Shown: positions 1-12,845, counted from the stretch's first letter. The stretch is 64,000 nt of DNA from Euglena gracilis (GCA_039621445.1 CP154956.1:39706553-39770552); one strand, 5' to 3'. Made by a program: numbers and translations. The notes: generated by a model from the letters alone, not told the origin.

Positions 1-23
1 CACAGCCAAGGGTGTGCGGGGCG

Positions 24-3000
24 CTACAGGTAGATGGAGTGCATCCGGTGGAGGAGGTTGGGGAAGCACAGGTACACGGTGGTGCCGTACCCCGGCATGG
101 AGTACAGGGTGATGTCCCCGCCCAGCTGCCGCACGTACAGCCGGGACATGGGCAGGCCGAAACCCCAGCCTGCCAGCTGGAACTGTTGGTTGATGCGCTG
201 CGTGGCAGAAAGAACGAAGGAGCCACGAGGGTGAAACCTACATGCAAGCTTCAAAGAGGTCCATCATGAAGGGTATCAAAACATGTCCCAAGAAACAATA
301 ATTGGTGAAGAAAGGCATGATTTTGCATATTACGGAAAACCAAGGACGATGCTTGTGTTTAAAAACACCTAGGGGTTGGAAACTTGGCAGCAATGAAAAA
401 CATAAAATCACTAAACAAATGAAATCACTAAGAAAGATTTCAAAAATGGGACATTTCTCAAATTTTTGGACTGACAAATGTTTTGCATCTTGTCAGAAAA
501 TTGGATGCCCCAGGATACTTCAAGTTCTTTTTCATGAAGGGGACCCAGCCAATCAGGCAGAACAATTGAAGGGCGGGGGACGCCACACGTGCTCCTCGGC
601 CAAGGAAATCTTGGCCTGGTGGACAGGCATGGTGCCCGTGGTGGTGGTGAAGCCGTAGCTCCACACGCTGTTGGCCCCCGTCAGCTTGTCCCGCGGGATG
701 CCGCCGCCCTGGGGCATGGGGCGGCTGCCGTGCCCACCTTCATCCATTCCCACCCGTGGGGTTGGTCTGGGAAGGGGTGTTGCCGATGACCCCAAACAGG
801 CCTGTACGGGAAGGCCTGGTGGGGTGGGAGGTGGGGGCAGGGTGGGTCCCCCCCCCATCCACCATGGCACCCACTGAAAAAAATTTTTTTTCGGCGCCGA
901 AGGAAAATTTTGACCTCAAAATCGGCGCCCCAAGAAATACGGGAAGGCCTGATGGGACGGAGTAACCCCCCCCCCCCACCACCAGGATGGGAGTGGGGGG
1001 GGGGGTTGGTCGACCCCACGGGCAGGCACCTATGGTCACTTCCCATTTTGGTGCTCTGGTCGGCCCTGGTCGGCCCTGGTCGGCAAATAGTCGGCCATAG
1101 GTGGGGGTATCCGTCACAGAAAAAATGTGAAGGGATGCAATGATTTTCTGAATTGTCTCGCCTAGATCAAAAGGAAATGCCCCATAAGGCCTCAATTGGC
1201 TCCCCAAAGGCAACCAAAATGACCTAAAATGGCTTGAAATAACCAAAAATTACCCAAAAACGCCAACAAAATCCACAAAAGATTGTGAAAAATGACCCAG
1301 AATTACCAAAAGGGTGCAAATTGGCTAAAATACCATAAAAAATGCTCAGATTGACCCAAATTAGCCCAATATTTGCCAAATCAGTGACAAATAGCCCCCA
1401 AATTAACAAAAACTGGTCCATAATGGCCAAAATGGGTGTAAAACTGGAGATTTGTGAGAAAATTATCCAAAAATGGGTTAGTTCTTCAAAATATACAAAA
1501 AAAATGCCAGCATCACCCAGCATCGCCCAGCAACACCCTGCATCGCCCAGCATCGCCCAGCGTCGGAACCCCACCTCTGGTCTCCAAAAATCCAGCATCA
1601 CCCAGCATCGCCCTGCATCGCCCAGCATCATCAGAGGTGCTTGTTCCAGAGGGAAAGCTGCCGAATTCCTTCATGCATTCCCCTTCGGTCGGCCAACACA
1701 TGCAAGTCGGCCCTGGTCGGCCCTGGTCGGCCCTGGTCGGAACCCCCACCTACGGGGGTCCTGAAAATCATAGTTGGCCCTGGTCGGCCATGGTCAGCCC
1801 TGGTCGGCCCTGGTCGGCCGTAGGTGCCTGCCCATAGGGTTGCGGGGATTTCTGTACAGCCCTGACCCCGAGGGCGGGGACCACCTGATCTTTGATGACG
1901 ATGTGGACGAACTGGTCGTCCTTCCCCAGCCCGATCTCCACCTGGATGGGCAGCTGCGGCAGCCGGGGGCCCCGCTGGCCCCCTGCGACACAGACACATA
2001 GGGCATCCCCCGCTACATCCCTCCGGCCCACCCGCAGCCCCGGCCACCCTGAATCTATTCCCGTTCACTTCCGTTTCAAAAGCCATGCGATCATCCCCCA
2101 GCATTGTTGGGCAGAAAACCCACCACCATCATGTGCTTTGACAAGCAGGTCACTTGCAGGGGGTCCAAGAGGACGACAAGGTGTGCACAGGTATTGTGTT
2201 ACGGGGCACACACCACTGCAAGGTTCTTTGACCATTTGAATACTCCCCAGAGCGGGGTGGGTAGTGGGTGGGGGGAGAGGAGGGGAGCCCACACCGGCCC
2301 GCCCGGCCATCTCCTTCTCCATCGCCTCCCGCCGTTCCATCGTGGCACGGGCGGCGTTCTTGAACAGCTCCAGCAGCACATACTCCAGGTGTTGCCGGCA
2401 GAGAGTCGCTGACTCGTCCACCTGAGGGGTCTAACACTCACCTACCCACCCGAGATGTGTGGGGTGTCGCCTTGGGGTCCAGAATCTATTTCGGCACTTC
2501 TCGCCGAAAATGGGGGGAACCCCCACTCTGGGGTGAACCAGTCAGCCCTAACCAATCCCCTCCCCAGTTTCAGACCTTAATAAAAAAAAATCTTCGGCAG
2601 GGCCCCCTGGGGGTTCCCCTCCAGCTTCAGCTACGCCCTAGACGTGGGATGTACGTGAACGCAAGGTTCTTGTCTCCCTCCACCCGGTACACCGGCGCAC
2701 GGCCAAAGCGGCCCTCACACAGCTCCGCCGCGTCGCCCAGCGCGTTCTGCCACAAGGTGGGGGGGGGAGAAGTGCGGTTGGGGATTACGCAAGCACACGT
2801 GCTCAGCAATAATCCGCAGGTATGCGGTAAATCAATTTCGAGATTTTGAAGATTAATTCCGCTCCACGCCTATGCCAATGAGTTAGGGCCAGGTGTTACT
2901 TCCAATCCATAGCGATCGCAGTCAGCGCATGCAAAAATGCCACAGAAGGAAAAGACAAAAAAGGGGCACACTGTGACAATCCGATGCGGTTTGCAGCGGG

Positions 3001-4296
3001 TGTTGAAGACGCCGCGGTAGTTGTCCTGTGTGAGTTATTTACAGAACGTGCTGCCGGTGGATCTGCCAATGGTTAATGAAACAAGCTGTTGCAGATGTTG
3101 TTTGCCACAGCATTTCCCCTTCTTCCAAGAAGAATGTATTGAAGGCATCATGGGGATTGAGAATTTGCGAAAAAGCATTTCTGTCGCAATCCCCAAATCA
3201 CAATAACAATCACAAATCCTCCTTGGGCAGTGAGATTGGCAGTCACTGGTGACCTAGAAACACCAGAACATACAAAAGTGGATAGCTTTTTTCTGATCGG
3301 TTCTGCACCAAATTTGGCAAACGCTGGCGTTAGCAAAGGACCACAAAATTGAAACTGGCTCACAACAAACAAGGGGTTTGGATCCAGGGCCTTGTGGGCA
3401 CAAACAGAGGTCAAACCCGGATTGGAAAAAATGAAAACTGCAAAAAAAAAAAAGGACCAAGGATCTTCAAAATGGAGAAAGACTCAATGTCTTCACTCCA
3501 AAAATTCTAGCTGGGTATCCTGTTTTCCTGCATTTTTGCATTTTTTGCCATTTCGACCCACCATTAGCTATTTTCCTTTCCAGCTGCCCGAGGGCAGCTG
3601 GACAGAAAGGGTACCCCCTCCCCCCACCCCAAATGACTGTTGGCTGGCTGGAACCCTCCGGGGGGACGGAGGGTCCCTTCCAGGGCGACCCCCCCCCCGG
3701 GGTCCAGGTCAGAGGCTGGAAAATTTTGGGCTGGCTGGAAAATGGCTGCTGGCTTGACCCCCCCATAGGGGTCCCGGGCTGGAGCTGGGCCCGACCTGGG
3801 GTTGAACGGGCACCCAAAAATCAAAAGTGTCAAAAAACTGCCAATTATGCAAAAAAAATAATTTTTTTTGTCCCTGCCCCGGCCAGCCCTTTTCCGACCC
3901 GTTTTCGACCGTTTTTGACCCATTTCCGAGTGAAAACTCTGTTGCTGTCCAGCGGCTGAAAATAAATAAAACTTCCAGCGGCAGGGAATAAATAAAACTC
4001 ATGGAGGGGGTCCGGGGCTACAAAAAGACTGCTGGCTAAAAAAAAAAAAGGCTGCTGGCTGGCTGGACCCTCCGGGGGGGGGTCAAATCTTCTTAAGCTG
4101 CACCCTGGTCCCGTCCTGTTAATCGCACGCCCTGTTTGCATAACTGCTCTTGAATTAATATTCCGACATTGACGAATGAGAGCATTAAGGTTAACGACTG
4201 GGTGGAGCTCGCAATCGACCACATTGCCCCCCATAAAATTGGTTTGGGATGGCTAAATAACCACACAAACAGAATGAGTTTGGTGCGGTTTGCAGG

Positions 4297-4376
<80 letters not shown>

Positions 4377-7300
4377 GGGGGGTGTGGAGGGCGATGTGCT
4401 GTTCCACCAGCAGCCGGCGGGACAGCCGGTCGGCCATTAGCTCCGATTCCTGGCCGTTGTCTGCCGGATGGCTGCCGATGCCCGCACCACCCCCAACCCA
4501 GGGAGGGGTTCGCTTCGCAAAACGCTTGGCTTGGGTTTGGGGTTGGGGCAAATAACAGCCGGTTCTCGATGAACTCGTCCAGGTACTCGTAATCCAGCCC
4601 TGTCCAGACAAAAAAGATCAGCGACCCAGGCTGGCATACGGCCACCAGCACACATCATGCGCCTGGGGGCGAGGCACACCCAAGGAGGCAGGCAGTGCCC
4701 GGACTTCTTTGATGCCCCAGCCCAGGAGGTGTGCGGTGGACTCGGTATCTGTGATTGTGATTGTGATATTGCGAAACGCAAGAGTGGGTCTAAAGCATTG
4801 GGCGCACAGGTAAGCCTGGCGGGGGGGGGGTCAACCGCCACTGGTGGGGCGGTCAAACGTGGTTGACCGCCCCCACCCACCACCCATGGGGTTTCGCAGG
4901 GGGGGGGGTTCCCATGTCCTGACCTGTGGTTTTGATCTTCTTGAAGTTGCTTCTCTGATGTGGATGGTTAGGAATTCAGGCCTGCAGATTTCATGGCAGA
5001 ACTTTGGCACTCAGAAGGGACTGGTGACCGCCAGACCATTGATGGGGTTCGGAGCTGTAATGTGCGCCCAACCCCTACTTTTAGACAATAAATCCCCCTG
5101 AGTCCTATCCTCTCAATTCTGATGAAGGCTTGCAGACAAGCAGACAATCTGAGGCTTGCAGGCTGCGGAGTCACAGACAATCTCACCCTTGCAACGACTC
5201 GAACTCTCGAGCAAAGGTCTCGCAGGGTGGCAGGCCTCGCAATGTCGAAGGCAGACCTGACACCTGGCGGGTCAAGACCTGGTTGAACCGCTTCTCATCC
5301 TCCAGGGTCTCAATCGGAGGGAACCGGACCATCCGCTGGAACCCCTCTGACACAGTGACGAGGGTATTGAGGCGGAGGCAGGAATTGCGTCCCATCCGAT
5401 TGCCTCCGCCCCAGCCACGTGGGAAGTTCTGGTTGGTATTTTTTTTTTGACTAAACCACCACCGAAATTGGAAACGTATTGGCCACCCTGAATTGACAAC
5501 CAACCAGGCACTCTGAGGGAGAAAATGTGGCCCCTCCAGAACAGGGGCTGGGCTGGGCTGGGCTGGGGGGGACAGGGCAGACCCCAGAACGAGGTGTAGA
5601 TGCGGTTAATGTGCGGGTTCTCCCCGACAATGTACGGCAGGGCCTGGAAATTCTTCACCGTCCGGGCGATGCGGATGGGGATGTCCTGGGAGGGGCGACA
5701 GGGGGGGGGGCGAGCAGGGAGGCCCAAAAGGGTGGGAGTGGGAAGTGGAATGGACAAACAAAGCAGCTACCCCCCCCCCCGGGAAACTGTCACCTGACAG
5801 GTTGGCCGGTACCAGGGACCCTGACAGGTTCTCGGGCATGACAATTTCCGGGGGGGGGGGGGTAGCTATGGTGATTTTCGAAAGAAAGGAAAAAAAGACA
5901 TTGCCACCTTGGAAAGCCAGGAACTTTGGGAGAGGTCACCACTCTCCCAGGGGAAACAAAACAACCCTGGGAAGGATTTCTGCGTGAATGAAACGTTTGC
6001 ATCCTTTGCATCCGGACGGGCCGACGTCAACCCTACCCCAACTCTAAATCAAACGAAGAGGGCAAAAAATATAGCTTGTATGAGATGCAGATATGAAAAC
6101 ACACCCTGTGTAGGTAACGGGCACTCTCGATCAACTTATCCGGTTCAAGTGACCACTGGAAAGTGTCCTGAATAGGCAGAGGGGATCTCTTTGTCCAACG
6201 ATCCCTCCAGTCCATACAACTATGGATGGGGGTTGTTGCCAATACATTTGTGAACAAATTGCCTCTGAATATCCTGGCCGCGATCTCTGCCAGCTTTTAC
6301 CCAAATTTCCCCAATCCCATTGTTTCTGTGGCTCAACAACCCTTCACAATCATGTCCCTTCATACATGCTAGCAACACATCCACTGTTGACAAGAAACGC
6401 ACCCGGCATGGGCCCATGGGAAAATAATTATACCACAGATGGGGAAATAATTGTTGCGTGGCGCTTTAAAAACAGAATCAAAATGTATTGTTTCCTGTCT
6501 TCTTGCCTTGCCTCAAATGAGCCAACAAAAAATATGCAAAAAACGAACGAATACATTTTCTTCTGTAACAAAATGCACCAATTCATGACAGGAACGCTTG
6601 CTTTTCCTAATCGGTATTACCTCCTCACCCCCGGGCGCTTGCCCCCCCCTCCTCCTTACATGCAAGCTTGGCCCCCCTAAATTTGGCCTTTGGCCTTTTG
6701 CATCGCCGCCAAAATTCTTACCATGCAAACTTGGCCCCCCTGAGGTTGGCCCCCCAGCCTTACCTTCAATCCTGGCCCGGGGGGGGGGGGGAGGTATAGT
6801 CCCCTTAAGTTTTAGCACCTAGAACCTTGAAATGTTGGCCAGGCTTCTTATTGCCATGCCTCCCATGGGGTCCCTGCACATGGCAGGTACCCCGGGGGGG
6901 GGGTCGGGTTTGAGTCCCGATGCCTGCCGAACCAGCCAATTTTCCCTTGGAAAAATGGCTATTTTCGGCCCCCGGCACCTTCGGCGCCGGGGGTGTGCTA
7001 CAGCATTCCACCCCAAAACCCGACCCCCTGGGAGGGGGGTCGAAAATGCCCAACCCCCTGCCTCCCAGCCCACCCAGCCTCCCAGGGGGGTGCGCACCTT
7101 ACATGTCACCCCCGAAGTTGTCTATTTGGCCTGTTGGGGCTAACATTCACCAGGGCCAATGAGCTGTGGGGGGGGGGTAGGTAGCAGAAAAGAACCATTC
7201 ATCAGTCTCAGGTTCCTATGCTCTCATACGTCTTTCTCAGGCAGGACCAGGCTTCTTTTTAAGGACTCCAACGACCAAGCGGGGCAACGAGCTGACAAGC

Positions 7301-8879
7301 CAAATCCTTTAAAAAAGGGGAATGTTGGTCCCAGAGAGAGCAGGGCGGGGGTAAAACTTGGGGGGGGGGCAAGTTGACTTCGACAGCCCTGGGGGGCTGT
7401 TGAAGGAGGCGTGGGGGGTTACTCATGGTCTCAAGGAAATACACAAAATCACACAGAGGAGAATTTGGGGGCAAAATGGCAACAATGCCAGGTGAAAACA
7501 GCCTGTATCTGAAAATCTCAATCCCTCCACATGCTAGTACCATACACATACCTCTAAAAGTTTTTGGCTGCTTGCAAGTGGAAGAAATATTTTTTTAAAA
7601 AAATTGATGCAGCATTTTATAACTAGAAAAAAATCTTCCTAAGCTATGCATTGTATTTTTATTGCAATTTTAGAATGAAACAAGGATGCATATGCATGCT
7701 GCATACAAAGAGAAAATACTGTCTCATTTTTTGCAGGAAAAAAATAAGAGAAAAATCTTTTGCAAAATAAAGCACTTTGAGTGTACAATCTGGGTGCATT
7801 CACACAGGAGTTACTTGAATTTGTCAGATAAATATGCAATGTGGGGAGGTGCACGGTGCACACTTGGATTGTTATTGGGCGAGGCTCTTTGCTGGCATAT
7901 GTCTGTCAAGAAAAAGGAGGATAGCTGACCACCCCAAGCTGTGGTGGACGTGGGGATCAAAAAACCTCCACAGTTCAGGATTATTTGAAGCATACTCCTT
8001 TTGATACCCACAAGAGGGTCAGAAGAGCAAACCCAAACTTCCATTTCACCAGAACCTCCATTTTGCACAAAATTGCACACGTTGACCAAAATTTGGTATA
8101 GAATTGGTATTTGACTGCAGTCGAAGGCTGCCGAAGTTTGTATTGGCCACCAAGGGTAGTTTGATCTCCCCAATTCTGAGGATCTTGAAATTCCGCCGAA
8201 GTGTAAAGCCGGGGGGGGGGGCTCTATAATTGGGGGGTGACATTGGTGGCAGTGTGAAATGCGAGAGCACCATCGTCCCAATTGCAGGGCAGGAGGGGAC
8301 CTCCACGGAACGGTCGTAGAACGTGAAATGTGGAGTATCAGAGCTACGGTCCGCCAGGCCTTCAGCATGGTGCGCCGTCTCTGCAAAGCACACATATGCG
8401 AAGGGTATTGCGCCTGGGACGTCCTGAACAACCTCCCCCTAAAGGGGGGGCAGAAACCCTGCTCTTGGCCAGCCGCCTCATTGCTTGGGGGGTGCCCACC
8501 ATTTGGACCCGAACCAGTGCAGGGTCTCGTAATTCCTTGAGAAAAGGGGTGCCCTACCAGTGAACGCTTGTTCTATTGCAGGGCAACGTAGGTAGGCCTA
8601 TCAACCTCCAACCGAACCGCAGTCCTACCGATGTCCCCCGTCTCCACCGCCGGCTCAATTTCAGCCACGCTGGAGGGAAGACGGACCTGCCCGCGCCTTG
8701 CGCGGGGCTGCGTCAGTGTGGCTTCGCTGCGGAGTCGCCACTGCCGCCTCGGCCGTGCTGAAGGGGGCCGTGCGAGGGCGGGAACACCTGGAGCAGTGGG
8801 AACCGGGAACCGGGGCTGACCGGCGGAGCGACCTGACGAGCGCACGCGAACGGCGTGTGCTGGCCGTGGACGGGGACAT
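24..8879 (-). CDS. BCKDK: Mitochondrial branched-chain 2-oxoacid dehydrogenase kinase (BCKDK/PDK family), 14 exons
   Basis: This atypical serine kinase phosphorylates and inactivates the E1 subunit of a mitochondrial 2-oxoacid dehydrogenase complex. Exons in reading order: 8879-8687, 8380-8301, 6167-6105, 5685-5583, 5346-5264, 4662-4626, 4599-4557, 4471-4375, 4252-4196, 2746-2644, 2408-2295, 1982-1885, 708-625, 197-24. All introns are GT-AG and all phases agree, giving about 442 codons; the human precursor is about 412. Exon 1 starts at an ATG and encodes an Arg/Ser-rich, acid-poor presequence. Family signatures follow in order: SARYLHR-DIPIRIA, LPYIVGENPHI, FPPIETLEDE, RLSRRLLVEQHIALH, the N box ELFKNAARATME, the G1 box DQGGGIPRD and the G2 box GWGFGLPMSRLY. 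LPYIVGENP and GFTTT resemble BCKDK more than PDK. The segment between FYDRSVE and DTFQWSL is shorter than in animal BCKDK, so a small exon may be missed. The exon 9 donor is ambiguous by one codon (4196 or 4199). Confidence 0.88.
1057..1825. repeat. Dispersed 10-bp units, ggtcggccct, in a kinase intron
   Basis: The unit ggtcggccct recurs in short tandem runs at about 1057-1086, 1706-1740 and 1776-1823, all within one large intron. The spacers between runs are A-rich with repeated 'ccaaaaatg' and 'aattgg' words. They contain no codon-biased frame. Confidence 0.75.
1506..1630. repeat. 10-bp minisatellite, catcgcccag-like
   Basis: Imperfect tandem 10-bp units (catcgcccag and variants) lie in the intron between exons 12 and 13 of the kinase gene. 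They form two runs, about 1508-1562 and 1593-1628, separated by ~30 bp. No gene function is proposed. Confidence 0.8.
4298..4374. repeat. (CA)n microsatellite abutting a splice donor
   Basis: About 38 CA dinucleotides lie on the plus strand. On the coding (minus) strand this is a (GT)n tract that begins immediately after exon 8 of the kinase gene (exon end 4375), so the intron's GT donor is the first unit of the microsatellite. The whole intron (4253-4374) is only 122 bp, about 60 percent of it microsatellite. Confidence 0.9.
5770..5862. mobile_element. 93-bp poly-C/G inverted-repeat element, TA duplication
   Basis: It sits in the kinase intron between exons 3 and 4. The ends are a C run followed by cgggaaactgtc, and on the right gacaatttccg followed by a G run. 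It is flanked by TA at 5768-5769 and 5863-5864. Internal copies of 'cctgacagg' are inverted about a short centre. It has no coding capacity and matches the architecture of the TA-type elements listed further right. Confidence 0.65.
6620..6794. mobile_element. 175-bp CCTCC-ended element, TA duplication
   Basis: The left end reads CCTCCTCACCCCCGGG and the right end is a CCCGGG-run ending GGAGG; TA flanks both sides (6618-6619 and 6795-6796). The interior carries two copies of a 'catgcaa(g/a)cttggccccccta' phrase. It lies in the kinase intron between exons 2 and 3. The inverted repeat is imperfect, so the borders are less certain than for the elements that interrupt coding sequence. Confidence 0.5.
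6838..7115. repeat. Dispersed repeat, copy 1 (kinase intron)
   Basis: It begins near 'ccaggcttctta' and contains 'aattttcccttggaaaa', 'gtgtgctacagca' and 'aaaacccgaccccc' blocks. The same blocks occur in the same order at about 11108-11352, so this is one of two dispersed copies. Both carry internal G/C runs and neither has a coding frame. Confidence 0.65.
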
Positions 8880-11107
8880 ACGTGGGTTTTTTCAATTTTA
8901 CGTATTTTGTATTTTTTGTTTTTATTATTAATATTTATTCTTGGCCGATATGGTTCCGGAGAGTGTACCCAGAGGCACAGGGAACAGCATTGGCCCACGT
9001 GTGCATTCGGGGCGTAATCGCATTGGATGAGGTAGGCATCTCCATGCTTGGGAAAGTTCCATCCTTGGTCATAAATTTCATCAACGAAGACCAGGGGAGG
9101 GCTATGGTCGGAGGACGTTCCGAGGGAATACGCTCTAAAGCATCCTTGAACGATGTTTGAGGACGCTCTGGAACATCCTCGAGCGTCGTTCGAGGTCGAA
9201 AAAATAAATTTTATGGGAAAATGACTTTCTGCCATGCAAATGCTTTCATACACAACTTGTGCGCAGGACCCAAAAAAAAAATCGGCTGTGTTGCATATGT
9301 CCTGTGTGTGCAACTCCTTTTGTTGCCCATATCTTTTTGTACGCAGCTGTTCGCAGGGCCCCAAAATAAAAAAAATATCTTGTGTTACGTGCGTCCTGTG
9401 TGTGCAACCCCTTTTTGTTGCCAATGTCCTTTTGTATGCAACTGTTTGCAGGGGCCTAAAACAACAACATCTGAACCTCAATCCTGTTTAGGAACATAGG
9501 AGGATGCTGAGGAGCATCCTCAAAAGTCATTCGAGGTCGTTCGAGGAACCTTTTTAAAACGTTCGAGGATGCTTAAAAACGTTCAATCTCGAGCAACGTC
9601 CTGTGGATGTTCCCCTGGAAGACTAGCATGGTTCACAGCGCTTCAATGTTATAGACATTTCTGACGCATTTTGGAATTGAAATTCTGCATAAACACCGGT
9701 AGAGCAACGACTGCCCCAATGGGACATTTTAGACACCAATGCGACGATGCTGTGTGTAAAATCCTGACCCTGGTAATATACCTTTAAATGATGTCGTCAA
9801 TTTCAAAACGACGCAAACAAATTCATTTGTTCACGGGGAGGCACACACCGTTTTTAGTTCCAGCCCTGGCTAGTTGTGGTTGGATATCTGCCAATCAGGA
9901 AACTTTTTCTCTGCGTCTCCAATATCAATGCATTTCGACTGAAGCCGAGCACATTTGCCACCAACAGAATGTAAATGCCATGTTCCTTGCTCCACCGCCT
10001 TGACTGAATGCACCCAAATGTTTATGGGTATATGACTCACAGCAAAATGAGTATGACTCATAGCAAGACTAATCACTGGCTTTGTCCTGTATGTTATGCA
10101 GAGTTTGTCCTTTAGAAAATGCAGCAAACCCACCTCAGGGCAACCAGTTCAAAAAGCGATGGGAAGAACTTTGCAGAGAGATAAACAAAAAAAGGAATTG
10201 AAAGCTGTGCTTGCATGGACCCTTTTTTTTAAAGAAAAATACTTTGATCCCTTGGTCTAACTCTCCAAATGAAAAGAGGCAATGAATACCGGTTCCAGCC
10301 ATCCGTAAAGAGGGAACACGCACCCCGTCGCATCACAAATGCAAACGGGATGGCACATCCACTGCGACAAAAAAGGATAATAATTAATACAAGGTGCAAG
10401 GGGGTTGTCTGAGGGAATGGTACAAAAGAAATACAAAAAGCCCTCACAATGTTGCCGGGGGGGGGTAATGAGTGAGGGGGTCAGCTCTTGTAGGAGGGAT
10501 TCTTAGTGAATTTCCCCTCATTTCAGGGGAGTCAGATGCTTTTTTGCTGGATTCTCTCCCAATTTATGCAAACTCGTGACTGTTTATTTGGTTCTTTCAA
10601 TTTTCCCACAGTTGTGTTTCCCCCTCATTTTCAGTGCGTTTTTTTTTTGTGTCTCGCAAGCTATTCATCGTATTTCATCGCATTTTTAATGCATTTTCTA
10701 TATTTTTTTGAATTTTGAATTTGAATATATTTGAATATATTTATGTATAAAATTTGGTCAGAAAATTTCTGTGGTCAAAAATCACATGTGTCATCAAAAA
10801 AAGTTTTCCTCTGCCGTTTTTTTCCGCCCAAATTTCCCCAGCCTGTGCAAGAAATGGTGAGATGAAACAGCAGTGACTCTCTTTGGTACAAAAAAAATCA
10901 CCGGCCATTTTTCTTTAATATTTTTGCTCAATTGTTATCAAACGCCATTCTTTCAGAACCAATTTTATCCCGATTCCCCATCCACCACCTTGGCCAACAC
11001 CAAGGGCCAGCTTCGGGAACACTGGCTTCAACGGCACAGGCGACACGGACAGATTGTGTACTGAAAAAACATTTGCATTGCCGCTGTGTTCCACTTCGGC
11101 TCCATCC
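8880..11107. other. Gene-free stretch upstream of the kinase gene
   Basis: This AT-leaning sequence holds the presumed promoter of the minus-strand kinase gene, but I cannot identify a core promoter. From about 9150 to 9620 the motif 'ttcgagg' / 'gcatcctc' is repeated on both strands. No exon can be supported. The short G run near 10457 may be an element end, but I find no partner end. Confidence 0.5.
9225..9460. repeat. Three diverged ~85-bp tandem units related to the large satellite
   Basis: Three units share 'cagggccccaaaataa', 'cttgtgttacgtgcgtcctgtgtgtgcaa' -like and 'ccttttgttgcc' blocks. The order of blocks matches the satellite arrays at 40.6 and 57.0 kb (gggccccaaaataacaaaat, cccttgtgttaccc, cccttttgttgccc). 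This looks like an old, small relative of that satellite. Confidence 0.65.
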
Positions 11108-11352
11108 ACTGGGGTGGCCCAGGCTTCTCTTCACCAACCATAGGGGGGGAGCAGGGTGCCTTGGGGGAGTTGGGTTTTGGACCCTGTTGCCTGCAGATCA
11201 AGCCAATTTCCCTTGAAAATGGCCCTTTGGTGCAGTGGGGGTTTGCTATAGCACTACCACAACAAAACCCTACCCCTCCCTGGGGGGACGAAAATGCCTT
11301 ATCCCATAGCCCCCCCCAGGGTGGCTCACAATTCCTTAAAAAGAAGCCTGGG
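11108..11352. repeat. Dispersed repeat, copy 2
   Basis: This is homologous in the same orientation to the copy at 6838-7115. Shared blocks include 'ccaggcttct', 'gccaatttcccttgaaaa', 'gctatagca', 'aaaaccctaccccc' and a terminal 'gcctgggatgg'. It is non-coding. Confidence 0.6.
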
Positions 11353-11399
11353 ATGGCTGGCCGGAGGTTCTCAAAATTCAGGAGGCGGATTGAACAGGA

Positions 11400-11945
11400 A
11401 AGATGAGCCGAGAGTGGTGGGCTACGGCATGTGTGTGGAGGCAAGCAGGGGGAGGAGGTCGTGTCCGAGGGAAGCGGGGAAGGAAGGAGGGCAAAGGCCG
11501 GGCGAGGGAGGCCTCAGCGTTGGGTGAGGGGTCGAGGCTGGACTTTGCCTCGACCCCCGCGGCCTTTGGATTGCGGCGGTGGGGGGACCTACACCTGGGC
11601 GGGGACGTCACACAGACAGGTCGGGCTCCGTGGCCGCCTTCACCGTCGGAAAGGCGGCGGGGCTGGCACCATGATGGGGGGGCATGGGGTCAGGTGGGCG
11701 GGGCCTCCAGCAACAGGGCAGCGGCCCGCTGCATCGCACGCGTGGCGGCCCTGGACCGACCCCCTCCCCAAGTCTGTTGCTCTGCCTGAATGCTTGGCGT
11801 CTGGGGACCGTCAAACAAATGGTGCATTGAGGCACACTGCTGCTGCTGCAGTGGCCTGTCACTCGACCGCTCTGCCGTGCCTGTACTTTGTGTCACTCCT
11901 ATGTGAATTCTTGGGCCTCACTCTGCCGCCCACCAGCCTGTAATG
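11400..11945. other. GC-rich island, coding status unresolved
   Basis: This 540-bp GC-rich island differs in composition from its AT-richer surroundings, as do the true exons of the two host genes nearby. It has open frames on both strands (for example 170 codons on plus, 84 on minus). None shows a recognisable domain or clean splice-bounded segment, so I do not assign a product. It could be an exon cluster, a CpG-rich promoter, or neither. Confidence 0.3.
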
Positions 11946-12845
11946 AAATGGAGATAATAAAAAAAACGTGCCCCTTGCATCTAGGTGTCACTTGCCTCTG
12001 CAAAAAGGTGTGAGCGTGAGAACCTATAGAGGGGGGGGGACTGACGCCAAAAGGCGAGAAAATTGGGAATGGAAAAATTGGCATGATTTTTTGTGAAGAA
12101 CGTTTGGACAAAACTGGCAGGCAACCTGTGTAAAAAAAAACCTGTGTAAAACGAAGGAATTTGAATCTCATAGGACACCACTCATTGGAAGCCCCACTGC
12201 ACAACTCAAATCCAAATCTGAAGCATATTAGCAAGTGATAAATGGCCCAGTCGTCTCGAAAAAAAAAAGTGTCGAGAAACACTTGTGTGCAGATGGTACA
12301 GAGACCTACAGTTTGCGCCGCTTGGCAAGCTGTAGAAGAACAAGAAAGCGTTGCAATTGGTGTGAAAAAAAATACTGGCAACAGACAATAAGACCGGAAA
12401 CATTTCTTCATTTCTTGAAGAAAATCCATTGAAAAAAGGGGAATTCGAAAATTTTTCTGAAAACAGGGTGGAACGATTTGGCGGACTCCGCCAAAACGGC
12501 ACAGAAATATCTGGCAGGATTTTGTTCTGCCAATTTTTTACACACCAAATTTTTGGCAGCAACACACAATTCTCGTACTCGATGTTGAAACAATGGCATT
12601 GAATCATTGGCTTCGATTTGTCTCCCCCATCAGGCTGAATTTGATCAACCCTGGGGGGGGGGGTGCCTTGAGTGCCTGGGGAGGCAGGAGCTCCTGGGGG
12701 AGGGGGTCGGTGCCTGCCTGGTCGTGGGCCAAAAAGTGTCCAAAAATGGAGGGAAGTCCTTGGCGGAGTGCCCGGGCACCTTTGGCCATGCCCGACCCCC
12801 CCCTCCCCTGGGGTGAGTGGGGAGGGGTCGGCACCGACTGAAAAT

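Noticed and set aside
4253-4651. Open frames through the CA tract encoding poly-(Thr-His) or poly-(Cys-Val)
   Set aside because: Microsatellite translation; the true coding sequence here is kinase exons 7-9 on the minus strand.
8430-8560. Extra kinase exon (KELRDPALVRVQMVGTP... on the minus strand)
   Set aside because: It lies within intron 1, and exons 1 and 2 already join in phase (A-E-T-A-H-H). Including it would need borders I cannot see.
11431-11943. 170-codon GC-rich plus-strand ORF as a gene
   Set aside because: Arg/Gly/Ala-rich, open in other frames too, no domain, no splice support; kept only as an unresolved island.
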